Shown: positions 1 to 5,034 of the stretch, piece by piece
How the letters are laid out: every line of letters starts with the position of its first letter
Position numbering within the stretch: the first letter of the stretch is position 1
Assembly: GCA_949511925.1 (NCBI GenBank)
Contig: CATEYX010000174.1
Location: 1-5,034 of the forward strand
Direction of reading: 5' to 3'
Length of the DNA: 5,034 nt
Origin: Cryomorphaceae bacterium
GTDB taxonomy: Bacteria > Bacteroidota > Bacteroidia > Flavobacteriales > BACL11
Position numbers and translations under genes: made by a program
Notes under the pieces: generated by a model
Told to the model about the DNA's origin: nothing
The model's database searches: none
What the model saw: the letters and a program-made list of their open reading frames with translations, nothing else

Positions 1-400
1 ACAATCTTCCTGGAGTAGCTACTACAATATCTGCACCATTTTCTAGCCATTTTTTTTGTGTATTCATGTTGGTTCCTCCATAGACACCAACTACACGGCA
101 TGTAATGTATTTTGTTAACTGTTCTAGGGTTTCTACAACTTGAGCAACTAGCTCTCTGGTTGGTACTAAAATTAATATCCTAGGATTATTTTGCTTGGAA
201 TAACTTAACTCTTGCAATAGCGGTAGGCAATAGGCAATCGTTTTCCCTGTTCCTGTTTGGGCAATACCTACAAGGTCTTTCCCTCCTAGAATTTTAGAAT
301 ATGTTTCTTGTTGAATAGGAGTTTGTTGCTGAAAACCTAAATCATCAATTGCATTTTGCAATTGCCTGTTAAGGTTGATTTCATTAAAATTGCTCATCAT
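1..400 (-). CDS. DEAD-box ATP-dependent RNA helicase, N-terminal part (runs off left edge)
   Basis: This is the first ~133 codons of a superfamily 2 DEAD-box RNA helicase, an ATP-driven enzyme that unwinds RNA duplexes in ribosome assembly or mRNA turnover. Numbering from the ATG at 397, I see an upstream aromatic F4, 17 residues before the Q motif; the Q motif GFQQQTPIQ (21-29); motif I / Walker A AQTGTGKT (46-53); motif Ia PTREL (79-83); the GG of motif Ib (107-108); and TPGRL (128-132), where the window ends. The DEAD motif and the second RecA-like domain lie outside the window, so the subfamily (RhlE, DeaD/CsdA or other) cannot be decided. Two ATGs are adjacent, at 400 and 397; either gives a normal family N-terminus. 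The gene has its own Bacteroidota-type promoter just upstream and is separated from nrdA by a terminator, so it is probably not part of the nrd operon. Confidence 0.93.
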   Translation of the reverse strand, partial: MMSNFNEINLNRQLQNAIDDLGFQQQTPIQQETYSKILGGKDLVGIAQTGTGKTIAYCLPLLQELSYSKQNNPRILILVPTRELVAQVVETLEQLTKYITCRVVGVYGGTNMNTQKKWLENGADIVVATPGRL

Positions 401-413
401 TATTAATTTGATG

Positions 414-445
414 CAAAAATAGGAATAATGCAGGAAACAGAGCAA
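414..445 (-). promoter_or_regulatory. Bacteroidota-type promoter of the DEAD-box helicase gene
   Basis: On the minus strand TATTTTTG (421-414) matches the Bacteroidota -7 consensus TAnnTTTG exactly, and a TTG (445-443) lies 21 bases upstream, inside the 17-23 base spacing known for the -33 element. The inferred transcription start is around 408, giving an untranslated leader of only about 5-10 bases before the ATG at 400. No other TAnnTTTG match is present between nrdA and the helicase gene. Assignment rests on consensus match and position only. Confidence 0.55.
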
Positions 446-501
446 TGCCTACTTTTTCTTTTTTATAATTAAAAAACTACTGTAGAATTAATCATATATC
501 T

Positions 502-534
502 AAAAAAAGAAACACTTTGTAGTATGTCTTTTTT
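502..534 (-). terminator. Rho-independent terminator after nrdBA
   Basis: About 93 bases past the nrdA stop codon the minus strand forms a hairpin. Its left arm is 534-521 (AAAAAAGACATACT), its loop ACAA, and its right arm 516-503 (AGTGTTTCTTTTTT), with one further T at 502. Thirteen of 14 positions pair, including one G-U wobble, with a single C x U mismatch, and the right arm runs into seven U residues. On the plus strand the wobble becomes an A x C mismatch, so the structure favours minus-strand transcripts. The stem is AT-rich, so its strength is uncertain. Confidence 0.65.
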
Positions 535-627
535 ATTTTATATTTCTTCAGAGTTTATTGCAAAAACAGGAATCATTAGAAATTCAGGACTATACTTTCG
601 CTTTCTTTTATAATAAATTATTTAGAA

Positions 628-2274
628 TTATCCTTCACAACTTTTACATGACACTAAGTTTGTTACCATTTCTTTAGAAACACTTTGGCTTCTTTGGTAA
701 TAAAGTGTTTTAATGCCTAGTTTCCAAGCTTCAATTATTAAGTTATTTACTTCTTTAATTGGTACAGTAGAAGGGATATTAATATTTAAACTTTGTGCTT
801 GATCAATATATTTCTGACGAATGGATGCTTGTTGGATAATTTCAAGCTGACTAATTTCTTTAAAGGTTTTAAATACTTCCTTTTCATTTTCTGAAAGTTT
901 ACTTAGATGATTTACACTTCCATGATTTAACATTATACTTCTCCATACCTCTTCATTATCAATTCCTTTTTCAATCAATAGTTTTTCTAAGTACTTATTT
1001 TTACGCATAAAGTTTCCTTTGGCTAATCCTACTTTATAGAAATTACTGTAAAAAGGTTCTATTCCAGGAGATGTTTGTCCTAATATGGCTGATGAAGAAG
1101 TAGTTGGTGCAATTGCCATTAGAGTTGTATTTCTTCTTCCATATCCTTTTAGCAACTCTGGTTCACCATAAATTCTTGCTAATTCAATGGTTGCTTTTTC
1201 AGCTTTCTCACTTATTTCTTTAAATATAGAGTTTGTTAATTGCTTTGCCTTCATTCCTTCAAATGGAATCATATTTTTCTGTAAATATGAATGCCATCCT
1301 AGAACACCTAGCCCCAATGCCCTATGTCTTTTTGCAAAGTTTTGTGCATTTTTTAAGTAGTAGTTGCCTTCTGTCTTTTTAATAAATTCTTCTAGTACTG
1401 CATCCAAAAAGAAAGTAGCTAATTTCACAGCCTCTGTATCTTTCCACTCATCATATGCTTCTAAATTTAATGACGATAAACAGCAGATAAATGACTCATC
1501 AATACTTGATGGTAAAGTAATCTCAGAACAAAGATTACTTGAATTTATCATCATTCCTTTATCTTTATATACTTGAGGTTTGTTACGATTTACGTTATCT
1601 GAGAAAAATATATATGGCAATCCTTTTTGTTGGCGATTTTCTAAAACTTTAGCCCATATTTTTCTTTTTTCTAGGTCTCCTTCTATCATATCATTCATCC
1701 AGTAATCAGGTACACATACTGCATAAAATAGATTTTGAATCGGATTCCCTATACTTTTAATTTGCATGAACTCTTCAATATCTGGATGATCAATGTCTAG
1801 GTAGGCAGCAAATGCTCCTCTTCTAACACCTCCTTGAGAGATAGTATCCATAGTAGTGTCAAATAATTTCATAAAACTTACTGCACCACTACTTTTACCA
1901 TTATCCTTTACGGCACTTCCTCTTTCCCGCATTGATCCAAAATAACCTGATGTACCTCCACCAATTTTTGTTTGCATAATCACCTCTCCTAATTTGTGGG
2001 TAATATCCTCTATCCTATCAGGAATATGCACATTGAAACATGAAATTGGTAGCCCTCTTTCAGTACCCATATTTGCCCAAATTGGAGAGCTTAAACTCAT
2101 CCAGCCTCTTTCTATTAATTCCTTAAATCCTTCTTTGAGCTCAGGTCGAAACAAGTTTTTTGCTGCTGCTGTGCACACTCTGTCAATTGCTCCTTCGACT
2201 GTTTCTCCTTGTAGCAAATACCCTCTATTTAATATTTGCTCACTTTCTTCATTTTTCCACCAGTATCTTTCCAT
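628..2274 (-). CDS. nrdA: Class I ribonucleotide reductase, catalytic (alpha/R1) subunit
   Basis: This subunit reduces ribonucleoside diphosphates to deoxyribonucleotides for DNA synthesis in the cytoplasm, using a radical delivered from NrdB. In the 548-residue product I see C79 (PISCFN), matching E. coli C225; N247, C249 and E251 in NSSNLCSEI, matching N437, C439 (thiyl radical site) and E441; C264 in the CCLSSLNL motif, matching C462; the radical-transfer pair Y525-Y526 (TLYYQ), matching Y730-Y731; and a C-terminal CxxC (C543, C546), as used for re-reduction by thioredoxin or glutaredoxin. The protein starts almost directly in the alpha-domain, with no room for an N-terminal ATP-cone, and is about 200 residues shorter than E. 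coli NrdA (about 760 residues). The ATG at 2274 is fixed by an in-frame TAA at 2283-2281, and only 14 bases separate it from the nrdB stop, so the two are co-transcribed. No intein or frameshift is seen. Confidence 0.97.
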   Translation of the reverse strand: MERYWWKNEESEQILNRGYLLQGETVEGAIDRVCTAAAKNLFRPELKEGFKELIERGWMSLSSPIWANMGTERGLPISCFNVHIPDRIEDITHKLGEVIMQTKIGGGTSGYFGSMRERGSAVKDNGKSSGAVSFMKLFDTTMDTISQGGVRRGAFAAYLDIDHPDIEEFMQIKSIGNPIQNLFYAVCVPDYWMNDMIEGDLEKRKIWAKVLENRQQKGLPYIFFSDNVNRNKPQVYKDKGMMINSSNLCSEITLPSSIDESFICCLSSLNLEAYDEWKDTEAVKLATFFLDAVLEEFIKKTEGNYYLKNAQNFAKRHRALGLGVLGWHSYLQKNMIPFEGMKAKQLTNSIFKEISEKAEKATIELARIYGEPELLKGYGRRNTTLMAIAPTTSSSAILGQTSPGIEPFYSNFYKVGLAKGNFMRKNKYLEKLLIEKGIDNEEVWRSIMLNHGSVNHLSKLSENEKEVFKTFKEISQLEIIQQASIRQKYIDQAQSLNINIPSTVPIKEVNNLIIEAWKLGIKTLYYQRSQSVSKEMVTNLVSCKSCEG

Positions 2275-2288
2275 AATTTCTTAATATT

Positions 2289-3263
2289 TTAAAATAAATC
2301 TGAAGCTGTAATGCTTTTATCATGCTTAGTATAATCAACTGGTCTTTTTGCAAAGAAGTCATCCATACTATTCGAGAAAACTTCTTTTTCAAACCAAGCC
2401 ATTGGTTGATAAGCTTCAAAAGGGACATTAAACACTGGTTCAATTCCTATTTGCACTAAGCTTTCATCTGTGCGATATTTCATGAAGTTTAGTAGATCCA
2501 TTTTGTTAATAAACTCTAGCTCTCCTTGCTCAAAAATCCAATCTAGCAACCTACTCTCTATATCAATTGATTCTTTTACCATTAATCTTATTTTATTTAT
2601 GCTTTCAGAATCAAAAAATTCAGGATTTTCTTCTTTTATCTTATTTATAATATACATGCCCGCATTTGCATGTAATTGCTCGTCTATTGATGTCCATGCT
2701 ATAACATTACTTACGTTCTTCATGTAACCTTTAAATCGAGTAAATGATAGTATAATAGCGAATTGACTAAATAAGGACACATTCTCAATAAGAATAGAAA
2801 ATAAGATAAGTGTATTTGCGTATTGTTTCTTATCATCTGAATTAGAATGAGATAATGCAATTTGTAAATAATCTACTCTTTCCTTGATGATTGGAATGCT
2901 AATCAAATCCTCAAATTCATCATTGTACCCCAGTACTTCTAAAAGTCTAGAATAAGCTTCAGAGTGTCTAAACTCGCATTCAGCAAAAGTACTTCCTAAG
3001 CCATTAAACTCTGGTTTTGGTAAATGGTTGTATAGGTTTCCCCAAAATGTTTTTACGGAAACCTCAATTTGTGCAATTGCTAATAATGCATTTTTAATTG
3101 AATTCTGTTCTGCTTTGTTAAGATGAGATAAAAAATCTTGTGTGTCAGCAGTAAAATCTACTTCAGAGTGCACCCAAAATGATTTGTTTATTGCATCTGT
3201 AAATTCAAGTACTTCTGGGTACTCAAAAGGTTTGTAATTTCTACGATAGTCAAATATTCCCAT
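2289..3263 (-). CDS. nrdB: Class I ribonucleotide reductase, radical-generating (beta/R2) subunit
   Basis: NrdB is a ferritin-like dimetal protein that generates and stores the radical (or oxidising equivalent) passed to NrdA. In the 324-residue product the six metal ligands can be placed: E67 (QIEVSV), E97 and H100 (ECEFRH), E160 (LIENVS), and E195 and H198 (DEQLH). Y104 sits where the radical tyrosine Y122 lies in E. coli, W30 and D194 fit the W48/D237 transfer residues, and Y311 in the tail may serve as Y356. The first ligand is Glu where E. coli has Asp84. The C-terminus ends SDLF, a short tail of the kind that docks into NrdA. There is no N-terminal ATP-cone, unlike the cone-bearing NrdB proteins described from some Bacteroidota. 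The ATG at 3263 is supported by an in-frame TAA at 3272-3270. The order is nrdB then nrdA, behind a B12 riboswitch-like leader. Metal type (Fe or Mn) cannot be told from the sequence. Confidence 0.96.
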   Translation of the reverse strand: MGIFDYRRNYKPFEYPEVLEFTDAINKSFWVHSEVDFTADTQDFLSHLNKAEQNSIKNALLAIAQIEVSVKTFWGNLYNHLPKPEFNGLGSTFAECEFRHSEAYSRLLEVLGYNDEFEDLISIPIIKERVDYLQIALSHSNSDDKKQYANTLILFSILIENVSLFSQFAIILSFTRFKGYMKNVSNVIAWTSIDEQLHANAGMYIINKIKEENPEFFDSESINKIRLMVKESIDIESRLLDWIFEQGELEFINKMDLLNFMKYRTDESLVQIGIEPVFNVPFEAYQPMAWFEKEVFSNSMDDFFAKRPVDYTKHDKSITASDLF

Positions 3264-3286
3264 ACTATTTTAAGCTTTAAATTAAT

Positions 3287-3314
3287 AAAAAAAAGTAGTT
3301 TACTATACTTTTTA
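3287..3314 (-). terminator. Terminator-like hairpin in nrdB leader (likely riboswitch expression platform)
   Basis: On the minus strand, AAAAAGTA (3313-3306) can pair with TACTTTTT (3297-3290) around an 8-base loop. The right arm continues into an unbroken run of eight T (3294-3287), 24 bases before the nrdB start. An alternative fold pairs AAAAAG/CTTTTT plus TAG/CTA with a TAAA loop. The stem has only one or two G-C pairs, so it is weak alone. Its position downstream of the cobalamin aptamer, and the complementarity of its 5' arm (3314-3308) to the strand that closes the aptamer (3404-3398), suggest a regulated transcription terminator. That role is inference. Confidence 0.45.
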
Positions 3315-3357
3315 ATCAGGAAGAAGATAATTATAGAGGTGAATTTTCACGCTTAAC

Positions 3358-3498
3358 ATTATAATCTTGCTTTTGATGCGAAAGCAGATTCTTATAATAA
3401 AAAGGTCGGTGTCTGACTTATAGCAAATTATATCTTAGTGCTATTTACAGTTGCGCAACAGTTCGTGATTTTAACACGATTCCCCATTATCCTTTTTA
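3358..3498 (-). promoter_or_regulatory. Cobalamin (vitamin B12) riboswitch in the nrdBA leader
   Basis: Read 5' to 3' on the minus strand, the conserved elements of the cobalamin riboswitch appear in order. They are GGGGAA (3485-3480); P4, TCGTG (3479-3475) with CACGA (3467-3463) around an A-rich loop; the core GCAACTGTAA (3454-3445), an exact family match; a small hairpin TAGC/GCTA (3443-3440 with 3424-3421); and a B12 box AGTCAGACACCGACC (3418-3404), close to the consensus AGYCAGGAGACCKGCC but shorter by one base. TAAAAAGG (3498-3491) can pair with CCTTTTTA (3405-3398) to close the element. Downstream, a hairpin TGCTTT/AAAGCA (3386-3381 with 3373-3368) presents loop bases CGCA (3380-3377), complementary to TGCG (3457-3454) in L5, as expected for the L5-L13 kissing loop. 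The usual P2 and large P7-P12 domain are small or absent, and the exact 5' boundary is unclear. Such elements normally repress the downstream gene when B12 is bound. Confidence 0.87.
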
Positions 3499-3642
3499 AA
3501 TATTCTTTGTTAGTATACACTAAAAAAGAGTAAAAAACTTCCTGCAATTATAGGTATTTAATTTACTCAATAGTGAAATCTATGATTCTCTAAATTTGAT
3601 ATTTATTAACAACTTTTAGTAATAAGTATTCTTAACAAAAAA

Positions 3643-5034
3643 TTATTGCATGTCATCAAGTTCTAGCCACCTCAATTCTTTTTCATCTATCATATTGATG
3701 ATTTTTCCAAGTCTTGCACTTTTTTCTAGAATCAAATCTAAAATTAAACTTGGATCTTGAATAAGAAGTTCTAGTTCTTTTTTTTCTTTTTCTAATTCAG
3801 AAAGTTCTTTCTCTAAATTGTTATACTCAAATTGATCATTAAAAGAAAGTTTCTTTTTAGGAGCTTTAAATTTTGAATTTTGCTTTTCTAGATGTTGAAT
3901 TTTTTTAAACTCTTTTTCTTGGGCTATTTCTTTTTCACGATATTGAGAATAGGTACAATAATGATCTTTTATCTCTCCATTTCCTGTAAATACAAAAAGG
4001 TGCTCAGTTAATTTATCCATAAAGAATCTATCGTGAGATACTAATATCAAACAGCCTTTGTACTGTAAAAGGAATTCCTCTAATTTAGTTAAGGTGAGCA
4101 AATCCAAATCATTGGTTGGCTCATCTAAAATCAAGAAATTAGGATTTTTCATGAGTACAGTAAGTAAATACAATCTTCTTCTTTCCCCACCACTTAACCT
4201 TTTTACTTCAGTGAATTGCATTTCTGGGGTAAACATAAAGTGTTCTAATAACTGTGAAGCACTTACTTTTCTATTATCTGACATTACAATAAATTCTGCA
4301 ATATCTTTAAGTACGGTTATTACTCTTCTATCTTCATCAGTGTCTAATCCTCCTTGCGTGAAATAACCATAATTGATGGTTTCTCCTACATTGATTTTTC
4401 CACTATCTGGCTTTTCTCTTCCTGTTATGATATTTAAAAATGTACTCTTCCCTACTCCATTTTTACCTAGTATTCCTATTCGCTCTCCTTTTTTGAAAGT
4501 ATAGTCAAACCCATCAAGAATAGTTAATTCTCCAAAACTTTTTTTAATGTTTTTTAGTTCTAGAATTTTACCTCCCATCCTATCCATTTTCACATCAATA
4601 TTCAGTTCTTTGGTTATTCTCTTGGAACTTGCTTTTTTCTTTATTTTATCAAAATTATCTATTCTAGCTTTTGATTTTGTAGTTCTTGCTTTTGGTGAGC
4701 GTCTTATCCATTCTAGCTCTTTCTTCATTAGCTTTTGTGCCTTTCCAATCTCTACATCAAAATTACTTTCTCGTTCGGCTCTTTTTTCTAAGAAATAGGA
4801 AAAATTTCCTTTATGATGATATAGGTTTCCTCCTTCTAATTCCATAATATTATTGCAAACTCGCTCCAAGAAATACCTGTCGTGAGTTACCATTAAAAGG
4901 GTAATGTTTTGTTGTTGCAAGAATTTTTCTAACCATTCTATCATTGATATATCCAAATGATTGGTTGGCTCATCTAAAAGTAATATATCCGCATTTTCCA
5001 ATAATAAAAGTGCCAGTGACAATCTCTTCTTTTG
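3643..5034 (-). CDS. uup: ABC-F family ATPase, Uup-like (5' end outside window)
   Basis: ABC-F proteins are soluble twin-ATPase factors, not transporters. They act on the ribosome or, for Uup, also on branched DNA intermediates. Numbering from the first codon in the window, the fragment starts inside the first cassette with QKKR, the tail of an LSGGQ-type signature. Next come Walker B ILLLDEPTNHLD (D21, E22) and the H-switch THD (H51). The inter-domain linker carries RRSPKARTTKSKAR (about 111-124). The second cassette has Walker A GKNGVGKST (190-198), signature LSGGE (280-284), Walker B LILDEPTNDLD (D304, E305) and H-switch SHD (H334). A Lys/Glu-rich coiled-coil tail (about 364-463), with KKLSFNDQFEYNNLEKEL and a terminal RWLELDD, resembles the Uup C-terminal domain. 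The reading frame is open to the right edge, so the TTG at 5022 is an ordinary Leu codon and not the start; the first Walker A lies outside. The Uup assignment rests on the linker and tail; other ABC-F subfamilies are possible. Confidence 0.92.
   Translation of the reverse strand, partial: QKKRLSLALLLLENADILLLDEPTNHLDISMIEWLEKFLQQQNITLLMVTHDRYFLERVCNNIMELEGGNLYHHKGNFSYFLEKRAERESNFDVEIGKAQKLMKKELEWIRRSPKARTTKSKARIDNFDKIKKKASSKRITKELNIDVKMDRMGGKILELKNIKKSFGELTILDGFDYTFKKGERIGILGKNGVGKSTFLNIITGREKPDSGKINVGETINYGYFTQGGLDTDEDRRVITVLKDIAEFIVMSDNRKVSASQLLEHFMFTPEMQFTEVKRLSGGERRRLYLLTVLMKNPNFLILDEPTNDLDLLTLTKLEEFLLQYKGCLILVSHDRFFMDKLTEHLFVFTGNGEIKDHYCTYSQYREKEIAQEKEFKKIQHLEKQNSKFKAPKKKLSFNDQFEYNNLEKELSELEKEKKELELLIQDPSLILDLILEKSARLGKIINMIDEKELRWLELDDMQ

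Larger units (their letters stand above)
3264..3642 (-). other. Intergenic region / nrdBA leader
   Basis: This 379-base gap lies between the ABC-F gene and nrdB. No credible protein gene or tRNA was found. The nrdB-proximal half holds the riboswitch and terminator-like hairpin listed separately. The ABC-F-proximal part (about 3642-3500) should hold the nrdBA promoter. The best candidate I can find is TATAATTG (3552-3545), one mismatch from TAnnTTTG, but its nearest TTG (3570-3568) is only 15 bases upstream, so it is weak. No convincing rho-independent terminator follows the ABC-F stop codon. A short dyad, TTAGTGTATACTAA on the minus strand (3523-3510), sits just upstream of the aptamer core. 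Confidence 0.6.

Noticed and set aside
1364..2284. Plus-strand ORFs of 70 and 96 codons opposite nrdA, and similar ones opposite nrdB and the ABC-F gene.
   Set aside because: They lie antisense to well-supported genes, show no recognisable motifs, and have compositions expected of reverse-frame shadows.
2249..2443. A 64-codon minus-strand ORF overlapping the end of nrdB and the start of nrdA.
   Set aside because: It is an out-of-frame overlap with two strongly supported genes and has no recognisable domain.
3424..3432. TATAATTTG on the minus strand with TTG 23 bases upstream, a possible nrdB promoter.
   Set aside because: The spacing between TA and TTTG is one base too long for the Bacteroidota -7 box, and the site falls between the conserved core and B12 box of the riboswitch, so it would cut the aptamer.
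3447..3463. Palindrome GTTGCGCAAC and direct repeat ACAGTT 11 bases apart, resembling a repressor operator.
   Set aside because: These bases are explained by the riboswitch core (ACTG, L5 TGCG, GCAACTGTAA).
3428..3487. A 19-codon minus-strand ORF (ATG at 3487) preceded by AAGGA, a possible leader peptide before nrdB.
   Set aside because: It lies wholly within the conserved riboswitch core, has poor ATG spacing from the AAGGA, and has no recognisable regulatory codon run.
3264..3642. NrdR boxes upstream of nrdB.
   Set aside because: No pair of 16-base sites resembling the NrdR consensus was found on reading either strand.
3643..5022. TTG at 5022 as the start of a complete 459-residue ABC protein.
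   Set aside because: The frame stays open to 5034 with QKKR immediately before the TTG codon, which is the tail of the ABC signature motif. The gene simply continues beyond the window.

Overview
The window looks like a chromosomal segment of a low-GC member of the Bacteroidota, probably a flavobacterium- or cytophaga-like organism. The reasons are the AT-rich sequence (roughly one third G+C by eye), start codons without a good Shine-Dalgarno sequence, a Bacteroidota-type promoter (TTG / TAnnTTTG) before the helicase gene, and the character of the ribonucleotide reductase proteins. This assignment is inference. All genes are on the minus strand.

Read in the direction of transcription (right to left), the layout is as follows. 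(1) 5034-3643 is the 3' part of an ABC-F ATPase gene of the Uup type, with its 5' end outside the window. (2) 3642-3264 is a 379-base intergenic region. It contains what I read as a compact cobalamin (vitamin B12) riboswitch (about 3498-3358), followed by a terminator-like hairpin with a U-tract (3314-3287). (3) 3263-2289 is nrdB, the radical-generating subunit of a class I ribonucleotide reductase. (4) Fourteen bases later, 2274-628 is nrdA, the catalytic subunit, in the same operon. (5) 534-502 is a rho-independent terminator, and a helicase promoter lies at 445-414. (6) 400-1 is the 5' part of a DEAD-box RNA helicase gene that runs off the left edge.

The main point of interest is the nrdBA leader. 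An aptamer with the GGGGAA, P4, GCAACTGTAA and B12-box elements of the cobalamin riboswitch precedes a class I (B12-independent, oxygen-dependent) reductase. In this family such an arrangement is usually OFF when B12 is plentiful, because a B12-dependent class II reductase (NrdJ) elsewhere in the genome then supplies deoxynucleotides. The strand closing the aptamer (CCTTTTTA) is also complementary to the 5' arm of the downstream terminator hairpin, which gives a simple transcription-attenuation model. Neither reductase subunit shows an ATP-cone, so the enzyme appears to lack the usual overall dATP off-switch. Control at the RNA level may therefore matter more. The flanking genes (ABC-F ATPase, DEAD-box helicase) are housekeeping-type ribosome/RNA factors with no evident link to the reductase.
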